The position numbers and the translations under genes are program-made. The notes under the pieces are model-generated. The model was not told where the DNA came from, did not search any database, and saw only the letters and a program-made list of their open reading frames with translations. A DNA stretch of 63,180 nucleotides from Gammaproteobacteria bacterium RIFCSPHIGHO2_12_FULL_41_20 (lineage in GTDB: Bacteria > Pseudomonadota > Gammaproteobacteria > DSM-16500), in contig MGYC01000038.1 of the NCBI GenBank assembly GCA_001801575.1, positions 236,687 through 299,866 on the forward strand, in the 5' to 3' direction. The stretch's first letter is position 1. Each line of letters begins with the position of its first letter. Positions 20,141 to 29,589 of the stretch are shown here, in pieces.

Positions 20141-21067
20141 TCACTTGACTATCTCTTGTACATTACTTAAATCCGCAGTATGTATGCAAGTCATGCCATC
20201 AACAATGCGTTTATTCAATCCCGTTAATACTTTGCCGGGGCCGCATTCAATGATTTGATGTACCCCTGCTGCAGCTAGATACTGAATAGTCTCCAGCCAT
20301 CGCACTGGAGAAAATAATTGTCTTACCAACCCGTCCCGTATTGCATCTACACTCGCATAACACTGCACATCTACATTATTGATCACAGGAATAACTGGCA
20401 TCTGCATAGAAATAGTCGCAAGCTTATGTGTTAATTGTTTCGCTGCTGGTTGCATTAAGCTACAGTGGGATGGCACGCTTACTGCCAAACGTTTAGCTAT
20501 TTTTGCTCCACGTTCTTTTGCTAGGGGTAGAGCACGCTCCACTGCTTGCGTATGCCCTGCAATCACTATTTGCCCTGGACTATTAAAATTAGCTGGCGCC
20601 AATACTTCACCCGCTAATGCCGCTTGATGGCATAATGCAATTACTGCCTGATCATCCAAACCAATAATCGCTGCCAAGGCTCCCTCACCCACTGGCACCG
20701 CTTCTTGCATATATTGCCCACGTGCCGCGACTAGCTGAATTGCATCAGAAAAACTTAATGCTTGAGCACATACTAATGCTGTATATTCTCCAAGACTATG
20801 TCCTGCTAACCACATGGGTTTAATGGTACTGTGCTTATGTAAAACTTGCCAAACCGCATAACCGGCCGCGAGTAATGCAGGTTGTGCATAGATAGTTTTA
20901 TCTAACTGCTCCACAGGTCCTTGCTGAACCAGCTGCCAGAGATCATAACCCAAAACAGCTGAAGCCTGTGCAAAGATGCGTTCTACTTCTGGATAAACAA
21001 CCGCAATATCTTGTAACATTCCGACAGTTTGTGACCCTTGCCCAGGGAATACGATAGCTTGAGACAT
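20141..21067 (-). CDS. fabD: Malonyl-CoA:ACP transacylase
   Basis: FabD transfers malonyl groups from CoA to ACP. The 308-residue protein (E. coli 309) begins MSQAIVFPGQGSQTVGM and has the nucleophile Ser91 in GHSLGEY and His201 in VPSHCSLM. I chose the ATG at 21067, two bases after the fabH stop; an in-frame upstream start would overlap fabH by 28 bp and add residues not found in the family. Confidence 0.96.
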   Translation of the reverse strand: MSQAIVFPGQGSQTVGMLQDIAVVYPEVERIFAQASAVLGYDLWQLVQQGPVEQLDKTIYAQPALLAAGYAVWQVLHKHSTIKPMWLAGHSLGEYTALVCAQALSFSDAIQLVAARGQYMQEAVPVGEGALAAIIGLDDQAVIALCHQAALAGEVLAPANFNSPGQIVIAGHTQAVERALPLAKERGAKIAKRLAVSVPSHCSLMQPAAKQLTHKLATISMQMPVIPVINNVDVQCYASVDAIRDGLVRQLFSPVRWLETIQYLAAAGVHQIIECGPGKVLTGLNKRIVDGMTCIHTADLSNVQEIVK

Positions 21068-21069
21068 AA

Positions 21070-22032
21070 TTAATATCGCACCAATGCTGATCCCCACGTT
21101 AATCCACCGCCGAACCCTTCAAGCAACAGTAATTGTCCCCGTTGAATTCGACCGTCTCGCACCGCTTTATCTAGCGCAAGTGGAATAGACGCTGCTGATG
21201 TATTACCTTGCTCATCTAAAGTGATAGCAACCCGATCTAACGGCATAGCCAATTTTTTGGCCATACCGTGAATAATCCGCATATTGGCTTGATGTGGCAC
21301 TAACCAATCTACCTCTGACTTGTGAATGCCATTCACAGTCAATGTCTCATCAAATAATTGTCCCAAAATATTAACTGCAATCTTGAATAACTGATTCCCC
21401 TTCATGGTCATATAAGTATATTGCGCAACAGGTTTACCCACCCCGATCGGTACTGCCAATACATCACCATAAGTACCATCTGCATGTAAATGCGTAGATA
21501 ATACACCGGGTTTATTTTGTGCTCCCAATATCACAGCGCCAGCACCGTCGCCAAATAACACACAGGTTGCTCTATCTTGCCAGTCCACTACCCGTGACAT
21601 TACTTCACTACCGATCACTAACACTGTTTTTACCGTGCCACTACGGATATATTGATCTGCAATGCTAAATGCGTAAATAAATCCAGCGCATGCTGTGGAA
21701 TTCAAATCAAAAGCTGGACAACCTGCTACTCCTAAACGTTGTTGTAACAAACAGGCTGTACTAGGATATAATTTCTCTGGTGTAGTGGTGGCCACAATAA
21801 TCATATCAATATGACTAGGTGTAATATCTGCTGCAGTTAAAGCTTGGTGCGTAGCACATTCTGCCATCATTAGCGCAGTTTCATGCTCTGCAGCAATATG
21901 CCGCTGTCGAATCCCAGTACGCTCTACAATCCAATCATGAGAAGTATCTAGCATTTTTTCTAAATCATAATTCGTAACAATCTTAACCGGAAGATAGCTA
22001 CCCGTCCCAAGAATTTGCGAGTAAGTAGCCAT
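21070..22032 (-). CDS. fabH: Beta-ketoacyl-ACP synthase III
   Basis: FabH starts fatty acid synthesis by condensing acetyl-CoA with malonyl-ACP. The 320-residue protein has the catalytic cysteine Cys115 (STACAGF), the histidine in VPHQANMRI and the asparagine in NTSAAS. Its ATG overlaps the plsX stop by one base, and fabD follows two bases after its own stop, so plsX-fabH-fabD are translationally coupled. Confidence 0.97.
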   Translation of the reverse strand: MATYSQILGTGSYLPVKIVTNYDLEKMLDTSHDWIVERTGIRQRHIAAEHETALMMAECATHQALTAADITPSHIDMIIVATTTPEKLYPSTACLLQQRLGVAGCPAFDLNSTACAGFIYAFSIADQYIRSGTVKTVLVIGSEVMSRVVDWQDRATCVLFGDGAGAVILGAQNKPGVLSTHLHADGTYGDVLAVPIGVGKPVAQYTYMTMKGNQLFKIAVNILGQLFDETLTVNGIHKSEVDWLVPHQANMRIIHGMAKKLAMPLDRVAITLDEQGNTSAASIPLALDKAVRDGRIQRGQLLLLEGFGGGLTWGSALVRY

Positions 22033-23078
22033 TACAGCAGTCCATTAGGAGAAGAAGTGGATTTTAGTAATGCTGCTAATTTGTTACGAATACACTCAGG
22101 AATATTGCGCTCTACTTCTATTATAGCCTCTTCAATGGCATGAGCAAAGGCACGAATCCGTGCTCCACCATGGCTCTTTATTACTATACCTTGTAAGCCA
22201 ATCAGCGATGCACCATTATATCGAGCTGGGTCAACCCGTGTCGTAACGGGTTTTAACAGTGGAAAAACCACCATGCCTGCTAAACGAGTTAACCAATTAC
22301 GCTGAAAAGCACATTTAAGAAGATTAATAATTAAATCTGCCACGCCTTCGCTGGTTTTCAACGCTACATTCCCTACAAAACCATCGCATACAATCACATC
22401 CGCCTTACCACTATAAAGCTCATCCCCTTCAATATAGCCAAGATAATTAACTAGCTTAGACTCAAATAAAAGCTGTGCAGTTTGTTTAACTAATTCATTA
22501 CCCTTTATCTCTTCTGTGCCAATATTCAGCAGGCACACACGGGGAGCTTCAATGTTATCAATCGCTTGGGCTAGCACAGATCCCATCACTGCAAATTGCA
22601 ACAGATTTTCAGACGTAGAATCCACATTAGCGCCCAAATCTAACATGCGCATACTGGTGTTATTAGTTAACGTAGGAAATGCAGAAACAATAGCGGGACG
22701 ATCAATGCCAGGCAACGTCTTCAACACAAACCGGGCTGTCGCCATGAGTGCTCCTGTATTCCCCGCACTCACACAGGCTTGTGCCGTGCCATCTTTTACT
22801 AGGTTAATAGCCACACGCATAGAGGAGTCTTTTTTAGTACGCAGTGCTTGCGTAGGTGATTCATCCATTTCAACGTGTTGTGAAGCATGTTGCATGATGA
22901 GTCGTTCTGACGGTGATGTCCCTGCCTTACGCAAAGACTCCCGTAACACAGCTTCATCACCCACCAAAATCAAACGCAATGTGGAATGTTGTGTTAATAC
23001 CCGCAAAGCAGCAGCAATGGTCACTGGAGGACCGTAATCTCCCCCCATCGCATCCACAGCAATCGTAATGGTATTCAA
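22032..23078 (-). CDS. plsX: Phosphate acyltransferase PlsX
   Basis: PlsX makes acyl-phosphate from acyl-ACP for phospholipid synthesis. The 348-residue protein begins [17 protein letters not shown] and retains the family motifs [26 protein letters not shown] and GFVGNVALK. It lies 4 bp after rpmF and overlaps fabH by one base. Confidence 0.97.
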   Translation of the reverse strand: MNTITIAVDAMGGDYGPPVTIAAALRVLTQHSTLRLILVGDEAVLRESLRKAGTSPSERLIMQHASQHVEMDESPTQALRTKKDSSMRVAINLVKDGTAQACVSAGNTGALMATARFVLKTLPGIDRPAIVSAFPTLTNNTSMRMLDLGANVDSTSENLLQFAVMGSVLAQAIDNIEAPRVCLLNIGTEEIKGNELVKQTAQLLFESKLVNYLGYIEGDELYSGKADVIVCDGFVGNVALKTSEGVADLIINLLKCAFQRNWLTRLAGMVVFPLLKPVTTRVDPARYNGASLIGLQGIVIKSHGGARIRAFAHAIEEAIIEVERNIPECIRNKLAALLKSTSSPNGLL

Positions 23079-23082
23079 GAGA

Positions 23083-23286
23083 TTATTCTTCGTCTGTACT
23101 GTCTTCCGCTACACTATTTTTAGTGAGCACTTGGCGCCCCTTATAATAACCTTGTGGGCTAATATGATGGCGACGATGTGTTTCACCGGTTGCCATATCA
23201 ATAGCTAAAGTAGGCGCAGCGAGAGCAGAGTGGGCTCGGCGCATTCCTCGTCTTGAACGTGTCACTCGACTTTTTTGTACTGCCAT
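23083..23286 (-). CDS. rpmF: 50S ribosomal protein L32
   Basis: A 67-residue basic protein beginning [19 protein letters not shown], with the characteristic [15 protein letters not shown] segment. It lacks the paired zinc cysteines of some L32 forms, as is usual in gammaproteobacteria. The strong ribosome site GAGGAG precedes the ATG. It sits between yceD and plsX, the standard order. Confidence 0.97.
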   Translation of the reverse strand: MAVQKSRVTRSRRGMRRAHSALAAPTLAIDMATGETHRRHHISPQGYYKGRQVLTKNSVAEDSTDEE

Positions 23287-23298
23287 AACTTCTCCTCA

Positions 23299-23823
23299 CT
23301 ACTTCTTACTGGATTTATGTTTTAATGTATTCTTTAAAATATGAAAAGGGCTCTTCTTTTCCTCGCTCCAATCTGCATCTTTGTAAGGCATTTTTATCTC
23401 ACAATTGTCAGGAACATGCATAGGCACCACTGGCAAGCTTAAAATTAATTCATCTTCTATTATATTACGAATAGCAATGAGATTGTCCTCTGCCTCAACT
23501 GTGTCATATTTTCCTGGAAAAGAGCTAACCTCTTTTTCTGTATTTGCTACCCCATAAGTAAATGTATCTATTATTTCATACTCAAAGTTACCCATACAAC
23601 GCTGGCACTGTAAAATCACCTTGGCATTTAAGTGGCCATGAAGAAATACTAATCCTTGCTCATCAATATCGAATTGTACATCCACTGCCACTTCTCCTGC
23701 TTGCTTATTTAAAGCCAAGCCCAGCCTTTTTAAATCTTCAATATTAACAACGCCTTGTAGCCTTGCGTGCTGCTCAGCAAAGCGAAAAGGATTAATATAC
23801 TCAGGAATATAAACAATTGGCAT
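23299..23823 (-). CDS. yceD: DUF177/YceD family protein, 23S rRNA accumulation
   Basis: YceD-type proteins (DUF177) are required for normal 23S rRNA accumulation in several bacteria and are almost always encoded next to rpmF. The 174-residue protein has the conserved cysteine motif LQCQRCMGNFEYEI and an acidic central region ending in LSLPVVPMH. It is the first gene of the long minus-strand operon running to holB, 12 bp upstream of rpmF. Confidence 0.92.
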   Translation of the reverse strand: MPIVYIPEYINPFRFAEQHARLQGVVNIEDLKRLGLALNKQAGEVAVDVQFDIDEQGLVFLHGHLNAKVILQCQRCMGNFEYEIIDTFTYGVANTEKEVSSFPGKYDTVEAEDNLIAIRNIIEDELILSLPVVPMHVPDNCEIKMPYKDADWSEEKKSPFHILKNTLKHKSSKK

Positions 23824-23987
23824 AGGATGGGCATTTTAGGAAGAGAATGCGCTGCTGTCAAATAAATAAGATGGGCTCAAAAAAGTAATCCACATTGGAA
23901 ATGTTGTTAATTATTGCGCAATACAATATGTTACTAATAGAATCTTATTTTTCCTGGGTTTTTATCACCGCTAAAAAGGTATGAACT

Positions 23988-24737
23988 ATGCAACCAAGAT
24001 CGCCACAAAAACAACAAACAAGAAACACAGAACAACCAACCCAGGAACAAATAATGTCCAAAATTAAACTATTAATCCATGCAGGCTATCCCAAAGCTGC
24101 TGTTTTTTTCCGAACAGGGATGGAATACCTCCATACAGGGAGAATTAATATAGGCATATTTCTATTAAAACAAGCCGCGACAAGCGCACAGGGGCATAAA
24201 ATTGCAGCTTATACACTCGGGGTACAATATTATCAAGGATACGACTCAATAACTTCTAACAAACCTAATTATGTTCGAGCTTTATGGTGGTTTACACTAG
24301 CAGCCGAACAAAAACTTCCCGAAGCTCAATATATGGCAGGCATCATGCTTTATACAGGCCAAGGAACAAAACAAAATCATCAACAGGCTAAGCACTACTT
24401 TAAATTAGCCGCTAAACAAGGATTAGCGCTTGCGCAATACAGATTGGGAGTAATGTGGCACACAGGCCAAGGTGGCAGCAAAAATGTTGCTAAAGCCAAG
24501 CATTATTATCAACTAGCGGCAGGGCAGGGACTTGATGCGGCAAAACAAAAGTTAGCAGTTATGGAGAACACGGCACTCTCTCAACAAAACGCAGAAGATA
24601 GCTTAACCCCATCTCAAGAGTTTAATAAACTAGTCGCAACTAAGTATACTTCTTTTACCATGTGGACACCGCCACCCGATTATCGGGTAATGCCCAGCGC
24701 AACACGGGCACCTATAAGGCTTGTCAACTTATCTTAG
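23988..24737 (+). CDS. Sel1-repeat protein
   Basis: A 249-residue protein with at least three Sel1-like (TPR-related) repeats of about 36 residues: ALWWFTLAAEQKLPEAQYMA, AKHYFKLAAKQGLALAQYRL and AKHYYQLAAGQGLDAAKQKL, each followed by a G(I/V)MxxTGQG turn. There is no signal peptide. Sel1 proteins act as protein-interaction scaffolds, and in Legionella several (LpnE, EnhC, LidL) affect host entry or trafficking; whether this one is secreted cannot be told. The N-terminal 22 residues are Gln-rich, and a second ATG at 24054 is possible. It converges on rluC with a 10-bp gap. Confidence 0.85.
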   Translation: MQPRSPQKQQTRNTEQPTQEQIMSKIKLLIHAGYPKAAVFFRTGMEYLHTGRINIGIFLLKQAATSAQGHKIAAYTLGVQYYQGYDSITSNKPNYVRALWWFTLAAEQKLPEAQYMAGIMLYTGQGTKQNHQQAKHYFKLAAKQGLALAQYRLGVMWHTGQGGSKNVAKAKHYYQLAAGQGLDAAKQKLAVMENTALSQQNAEDSLTPSQEFNKLVATKYTSFTMWTPPPDYRVMPSATRAPIRLVNLS

Positions 24738-24747
24738 GGTCTGGTCG

Positions 24748-25713
24748 TCAATTAGCCGTTTGTAATCTTGCTAGGCAAGCCTCTAACTCTGGGTCCAACG
24801 GCGCAGTGACTTCAATAGATAGCTCTATAGATGGAATAACAAACTGAATACTTTTTGCATGCAAAAACAAACGCCGCAACCCATAACGACAACGCATATG
24901 CTCGTTAAAATCGGCATCCCCATAACGCTGATCACCCGCTATAGAATGATCCTGATATTGTGCATGCACACGGATTTGATGCGTACGCCCAGTATGTAAT
25001 GTCACAGCCACTAGGCTAGCCTCAGTAAATACTTCCAGCGGGTGAAAGATTGTCAGCGCATCTTTTCCCTCTGCATGAACCTTAACCAACCTCTCCCCCC
25101 CTTGTTGCAAATAGCGGTGTAGCGGCGCTTCCACCTTCAGCTCAGCAGGCTGCCAATGCCCCTTAGTTAAAGCCCAATACAGCTTTCTTACCTTATCTTC
25201 GCGAAATAAGCAGTGAACTTCCTTTAAAATGCTACGTTTTTTACATAAAATCAAACAACCGGACGTGTCCGAATCTAGCCGATGCGCCAACTCTAAATGC
25301 GGAAGGCGAGGATACATAGAGCGCAAAATTTCCACTACTCCTAACCGCACCTGGCTGCCTGCATGCACAGCCATGCCGGGTGGCTTATTTATGACCAAAA
25401 TATATTTGTCCTCATAAAGAATGCGATTAGCCAGTAATTGCTTCGTTTCTTCACTAGGCGGCACTTGCTTTGCTGTTTCACCTAAGTGCAAAGGTGGCAG
25501 GCGAATTTCATCTCCTTCAGCTAAATGATAAGAAGGCTCAATGCGCTTCTTATTCACCCTCACCTCACCTTTGCGTAAAATACGATAAATATGTGCTTTG
25601 GGTACTTTTTTTAGTCGTGAAATCAAAAAATTATCTATACGCTGTCCAGCATACTCTTCATGTACACGAAGATAGTGCACTGCGGTTTTACTAGAGTTAC
25701 GCGAATTAGCCAT
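24748..25713 (-). CDS. rluC: 23S rRNA pseudouridine synthase RluC
   Basis: RluC makes pseudouridines in helix 74-90 regions of 23S rRNA. The 321-residue protein has an N-terminal S4 RNA-binding domain (RIDNFLISRL...KAHIYRILRKGEVRVN, about 25-70) and a RluA-type catalytic domain with HRLDSDTSG (Asp147) and HTGRTHQIRVH. It is transcribed divergently from rne, the same neighbourhood as in E. coli, which supports RluC over RluD. Confidence 0.93.
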   Translation of the reverse strand: MANSRNSSKTAVHYLRVHEEYAGQRIDNFLISRLKKVPKAHIYRILRKGEVRVNKKRIEPSYHLAEGDEIRLPPLHLGETAKQVPPSEETKQLLANRILYEDKYILVINKPPGMAVHAGSQVRLGVVEILRSMYPRLPHLELAHRLDSDTSGCLILCKKRSILKEVHCLFREDKVRKLYWALTKGHWQPAELKVEAPLHRYLQQGGERLVKVHAEGKDALTIFHPLEVFTEASLVAVTLHTGRTHQIRVHAQYQDHSIAGDQRYGDADFNEHMRCRYGLRRLFLHAKSIQFVIPSIELSIEVTAPLDPELEACLARLQTAN

Positions 25714-26214
25714 AAGTTTCTCATCTTTAAACTTTTACAGTCTTTACATATATATTGATATAAAATCAAGATCTTGATATATTGAGAGGCACATTAAGCC
25801 ATAAGGCGTAAAGTAAAAGTACAACACCCTCTAAAGCCACTTCCTAAAGCAGAGGATATAATTAGTCTGAAAGGGTGTTTTTAAGAATATAACCTTGTAA
25901 GGGTTGATTGACAAACAATAGCTAGGCTTTATTTATAGAGGATTTCAATAATCCCATAATTATTCGGGCATTATTAACGGCAATGATTCAGGATACAATG
26001 AATAGATTCGCACAACTAGATGACACTTTGCTGCCAAGTTGTGAGCTTATTACTCTCCCAGGGGATAAAAACATCCCCCCAAGCTCATTCCGCTATATTT
26101 TCGCTCTTTCTCCTATTAATTTAATTAATAAAGGAGACTCTTAAATGTATCCTATAAACCTAAATCCTGCTATTGCTTTCATCAGCATCTTACTCATTAA
26201 GCAGGTGATCTATT
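25714..26214 (+). promoter_or_regulatory. Long structured rne leader and divergent promoter region
   Basis: About 500 bp separate rluC and rne. A hairpin pairs AACACCCT (25823-25830) with AGGGTGTT (25872-25879) and is followed by T-rich sequence. A compact nested stem pairs TGAGCTT (26042-26048) with AAGCTCA (26081-26087), enclosing GGGGAT/ATCCCC (26061-26066 with 26072-26077). In E. coli, hairpins in the rne leader let RNase E cleave its own message, so a similar autoregulatory leader is plausible here; that is inference. A TCAAGATCTTGA palindrome lies near 25767-25778. A short upstream ORF closes the leader. Confidence 0.6.
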
Positions 26215-26234
26215 ATGAAGAGAATGCTAATTAA
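26145..26234 (+). CDS. 29-residue leader peptide overlapping the rne start
   Basis: An ATG at 26145 follows a strong ribosome site (AAAGGAG, ending 8 bases upstream) and encodes a 29-residue peptide, [20 protein letters not shown] then VIYYEENAN, ending in TAA at 26232-26234. It overlaps the first 20 bases of rne in another frame. Ribosomes finishing the leader would terminate just inside rne, the usual layout for translational coupling or attenuation. The peptide is hydrophobic in the middle. I know of no family. It may be a chance ORF, but the ribosome site is better than that of rne itself. Confidence 0.5.
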   Translation: MYPINLNPAIAFISILLIKQVIYYEENAN

Positions 26235-28428
26235 TGCAGTTCACAAGAATGAAGAAGTACGCATAGCACTAGCTAACGGACAACAGCTCTACGATTTGAT
26301 TATTGAGTCCAGCACTAAAGGGCAAAAACAATCAAATATATATAAAGGTAAAGTTACACGCATCGAACCCAGCTTAGAGGCTGCCTTTGTTGATTACGGC
26401 GAAGAACGGCATGGATTTTTACCATTAAAAGAAATTGCACGGGCGTGCTTTAAAAGCAGCTATGCCGATACAAATCGTCGTCCTTCTATTAATGAAGTCC
26501 TAGAAGAAAACCAAGAACTTATTGTCCAAGTAGAAAAAGAAGAGCGGGGTAATAAAGGCGCTGCCTTAACTACTTTCATCTCTTTGCCTGGTTGCTACCT
26601 AGTGTTAATGCCCAATAACCCACGTGCCGGAGGAATTTCACGTCGTATCGATGGAGAAGAACGCGGACAATTACATGAGATTTTTAATTCTCTACAAGTC
26701 CCCGAAGGTATGGGCTTAATTGTTAGAACAGCTGGTAGTGGTAAATCTCAAGAGGAGCTGCAATGGGACTTAGAAATCTTACTAAACCATTGGGAAGCCA
26801 TTAAACAAGCCGCTGAGCGTCCTGCCTCCTTTCTTATCTATCAGGAAAGCAATGCGATTATTCGTGCCATTCGGGACTATTTGCGTAAAGATATTGAAGA
26901 AATCCTGATCGATCAGCCTGAGGTATACGAAGAAGCACTGAATCACCTGAAGGTCATTCGCCCTAACTTTGTAAATAAAGTAAAGCTCTACAAAGATGCC
27001 ACTCCGCTATTCACCCGCTTTCAAATTGAAAGTCAAATTGAATCTGCATTTCAACGTGAAGTGCGCCTACCCTCAGGCGGCGCCATCATTATTGACCATA
27101 CAGAAGCCATGGTCTCTATTGATATTAACTCTGCGAAATCGACTAAAGGTGGTGATATTGAAGAAACCGCTTTGATGACCAATCTAGAAGCGGCTGATGA
27201 AATTGCACGTCAGCTACGCTTACGGGATATTGGTGGATTAATTGTCATTGACTTCATTGATATGACTCCAATTCGCAATCAACGCGAAGTAGAAGAACGG
27301 TTACGCAACGCATTAACCATGGATAGAGCGCGGGTACAAGTCGGGCGTATTTCTCGCTTTGGTTTATTAGAAATGTCACGGCAACGCTTACGCCCATCGT
27401 TAGGGGAATCCAGCCGTATCACCTGTCCGCGTTGCATGGGCCAAGGCACGATTCGTGGCATTGAATCGCTATCCCTGTCCATTATTCGCTTAATTGAGGA
27501 AGAAGCCTTAAAAGATAATACGGCTCAAGTACGCGCTATTTTACCCATTGATATTGCTGCATACCTATTAAATGAAAAAAGGCAGTCTATTCTTGAAATA
27601 GAAAAACGCCAAAATGTTTCTGTTGTCTTGGTTCCGAATCCGCATTTATTAACCCCACAATACCAAGTAGAACGTATGCGACTTTCTGACTGGACAGAAC
27701 AAGACGAAAAATTAGCCAGTTACAAATTAGTTGTAAAGCCTGAAATAGAGTCCTCGCTAACTACACAGCCAATACAAAAACCTATGCAAGAACCTGCTAT
27801 CAAAAGCATGCCTATTGATCAAACTATTCCGGCACCCCAGCCTGTTCCAGAAAAAGCGTCTAGTGGTGTCCTTAAGCGATTATTCAAATATCTTTTTCAA
27901 AGAGAACAACCCGCTGTTGATGAGACAAATACTTTTCGCAGAAGAAGATTTCATGATAGGCCAATGCACCGCCGCGGGGGACGCCCTCATCACCATCATC
28001 GTGATCGCGGCAATAGAGGGCGACGACCACCTTATCATCATTCACATGGGGGGTCAGAATCCAAACATGCTGAACACCGCCATGTGCAACAACATTCACA
28101 TACAGAGCGCACAGCTCCTGTATCTAATGTACATCCTATTACTGATACTGAAACACCTACTGTCACTCGCCAAGATGTCACTATGCATGAAAACAATCAG
28201 CTGCATACCATGCCAACAGGTGAAACATCACATCAAGAAGCTCCGACCACATCCATAACACAACCGGGAGAAAAAAAACGCCCGTTTAATAAACATTCAC
28301 GACGCTATCGACAAGGAAAACGTCATAGCAATGCTCGCCATTACAATCCGCATACACGTCATGCCCATGAACCAGTTAATCCATTAGAGGGTGAAGATAT
28401 TTATAATAATAAAGATAATGAGGAATAA
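26215..28428 (+). CDS. rne: Ribonuclease E
   Basis: RNase E is the main endonuclease of mRNA turnover and rRNA/tRNA processing. The 737-residue protein has an N-terminal S1 domain (about 37-120), 5'-sensor and DNase I-like domains with metal ligands Asp303 (SIDINSAK) and Asp346 (IVIDFIDM), and the zinc-link cysteines Cys404 and Cys407 (CPRC), all at the same numbers as in E. coli. The C-terminal half is much shorter than in E. coli (1061 aa). It is disordered and rich in His, Arg and Pro (about 575-720), so RNA binding is kept but the degradosome scaffold is reduced. The ribosome site AGGTGA precedes the ATG. Confidence 0.96.
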   Translation: MKRMLINAVHKNEEVRIALANGQQLYDLIIESSTKGQKQSNIYKGKVTRIEPSLEAAFVDYGEERHGFLPLKEIARACFKSSYADTNRRPSINEVLEENQELIVQVEKEERGNKGAALTTFISLPGCYLVLMPNNPRAGGISRRIDGEERGQLHEIFNSLQVPEGMGLIVRTAGSGKSQEELQWDLEILLNHWEAIKQAAERPASFLIYQESNAIIRAIRDYLRKDIEEILIDQPEVYEEALNHLKVIRPNFVNKVKLYKDATPLFTRFQIESQIESAFQREVRLPSGGAIIIDHTEAMVSIDINSAKSTKGGDIEETALMTNLEAADEIARQLRLRDIGGLIVIDFIDMTPIRNQREVEERLRNALTMDRARVQVGRISRFGLLEMSRQRLRPSLGESSRITCPRCMGQGTIRGIESLSLSIIRLIEEEALKDNTAQVRAILPIDIAAYLLNEKRQSILEIEKRQNVSVVLVPNPHLLTPQYQVERMRLSDWTEQDEKLASYKLVVKPEIESSLTTQPIQKPMQEPAIKSMPIDQTIPAPQPVPEKASSGVLKRLFKYLFQREQPAVDETNTFRRRRFHDRPMHRRGGRPHHHHRDRGNRGRRPPYHHSHGGSESKHAEHRHVQQHSHTERTAPVSNVHPITDTETPTVTRQDVTMHENNQLHTMPTGETSHQEAPTTSITQPGEKKRPFNKHSRRYRQGKRHSNARHYNPHTRHAHEPVNPLEGEDIYNNKDNEE

Positions 28429-28456
28429 GCGATCGAGGGGGTCAAGCCTCCTCGCT
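28428..28456. terminator. Possible shared hairpin between rne and ycaR
   Basis: AGCGA and GAGG (28428-28438, with a 2-base bulge) can pair with CCTC and TCGCT (28447-28456). The hairpin starts right at the rne stop and covers the ycaR stop. No T-run follows, so its role as a bidirectional end is uncertain. Confidence 0.35.
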
Positions 28457-28618
28457 ACTCAAGCGACGTGCGCGAGACTCCAACATAACCGGAATATCAT
28501 CTAAAATAGGATAAGCAATACGATCAAACCGACAAATCAACTCTTGATTAGCTGCATCAAACAATAATTCCCCTTTACAAATAGGGCATGCTAATATCTC
28601 TAATAAATTTTTATCCAT
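28442..28618 (-). CDS. ycaR: Trm112-like small zinc-ribbon protein YcaR
   Basis: A 58-residue protein starting [20 protein letters not shown], with one CPIC motif (residues 11-14) and a C-terminal [20 protein letters not shown]. This matches the UPF0434/Trm112-like family (E. coli YcaR, 60 aa). In eukaryotes and archaea Trm112 activates methyltransferases; the bacterial role is not firmly known. E. coli ycaR lies between lpxK and kdsB, but here it is alone, convergent with rne and divergent from the UDG-like gene. Full length is conserved down to DIPVMLE, so I regard it as intact. Confidence 0.92.
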   Translation of the reverse strand: MDKNLLEILACPICKGELLFDAANQELICRFDRIAYPILDDIPVMLESRARRLSSEEA

Positions 28619-28663
28619 GCATTATCTCGTTATATTTCGCCAGCTAATAGAGCAGTATATACA

Positions 28664-29383
28664 ATGTCATTTAACTTTCAACATATAGACGCCTCGTGGC
28701 AGGCTTGTATACAGCAAGCACTAAAAAACATTGACCCCCACTATCTTCGCACTTTAGAGCACAACACCCCCTGGCTTCCGGGCATTGATAAAGTTTTTAA
28801 CGCTTTCTCTATCCCTGTTAATCAAGTTAATTATATTTTACTTGGCGAATCTCCTTATCCACGCCCACACTCTGCAAATGGCTATGCCTTCTGGGATGCC
28901 GCGGTCGGAAATATCTGGTCACCTACAGGCTTGAGTAAAGAAGTAAATCGCGCCACTTCGTTACGTAATATCATCAAGATGCTATTGATAGCTGAAGAAT
29001 TATTAAATCCCAACCATACCAGCCAAACTAATATTGCTGCCATAGATAAAAGTCGCTTAATAAAAACCAACCAGGCATTATTTTCTCGCCTACTACAACA
29101 CGGGTTTTTACTGCTAAATGCCTCTTTAGTATTACAACAAACCCCGGTCAAACAAGATGCTCATGCTTGGCAGCCCTTCCTACACTATGTACTAGAATTT
29201 TTAGTAAAAAAACGCCCGCACGTGCAATTACTATTACTTGGCCAGATAGCAAGCACCATTGACAAACTTTTACCTCATCTCAGTATCAGAAAAATTTATG
29301 CGGAACACCCTTATAATATTTCTTTTATTACGAATCCAACCGTACTCCAGTTTTTTAAGCCTATGCACTTGTTGCTTGGGTGA
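28664..29383 (+). CDS. Uracil-DNA glycosylase-like protein with altered active site
   Basis: A 239-residue protein with the fold signature of family 1 UDG. The water-activating loop GQDPYHGPGQAHGLAF of true UDG corresponds to GESPYPRPHSANGYAF (61-76), the uracil-contact segment to LLLNASLVLQQTPVKQDAHAW, and the leucine loop HPSPLS to AEHPYNIS. The catalytic aspartate of GQDPY is replaced by serine and the following histidine by proline, while the histidine of the leucine loop is kept. It therefore may bind DNA or a modified base without classical uracil excision, or be a diverged glycosylase. It is divergent from ycaR; its stop codon TGA overlaps the end of a hairpin element. Confidence 0.7.
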   Translation: MSFNFQHIDASWQACIQQALKNIDPHYLRTLEHNTPWLPGIDKVFNAFSIPVNQVNYILLGESPYPRPHSANGYAFWDAAVGNIWSPTGLSKEVNRATSLRNIIKMLLIAEELLNPNHTSQTNIAAIDKSRLIKTNQALFSRLLQHGFLLLNASLVLQQTPVKQDAHAWQPFLHYVLEFLVKKRPHVQLLLLGQIASTIDKLLPHLSIRKIYAEHPYNISFITNPTVLQFFKPMHLLLG

Positions 29384-29490
29384 ATAAAGAATAGCAAGTA
29401 AAAGGGAGGTATAAAAACACAAATAAAGCACAGGAGGCTGGAAGCAGCCTGTCCCTGCATGTTTTTAGCAGGGAAGCCATTGTGCGTTGA
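29382..29490. repeat. Decayed copy of hairpin family 1
   Basis: In inverse orientation this segment matches the loop and arms of 17478-17594: GAATAAAGAATAGCAAG (copy B has GAATAAAGGATAGCAAA), then ATAAAGCACAGGAGGCTGGA from the shared loop. About 24 extra bases interrupt the loop, among them a small palindrome CCCTGC/GCAGGG (29453-29458 and 29468-29473). The opposite arm keeps only GCCATTGTGCGTTGATACC before the similarity ends, so this copy can no longer form the long stem. Confidence 0.8.
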
Positions 29491-29589
29491 TACCATTTTC
29501 AATAGTGATTAATTTCTTAATTGTGATTATGGTATTTTCTTATATGATGATTCCAAAATCTAACGATACTGTAAAATCGGAGATAGGAA

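Noticed and set aside
22516-23037. 173-codon plus-strand frame across plsX
   Set aside because: Antisense to a fully conserved plsX; no ribosome site and no known product.
27815-28258. 147-codon frame in the rne C-terminal region
   Set aside because: It overlaps the low-complexity tail of rne in another frame; the rne frame has the expected His/Arg-rich composition.
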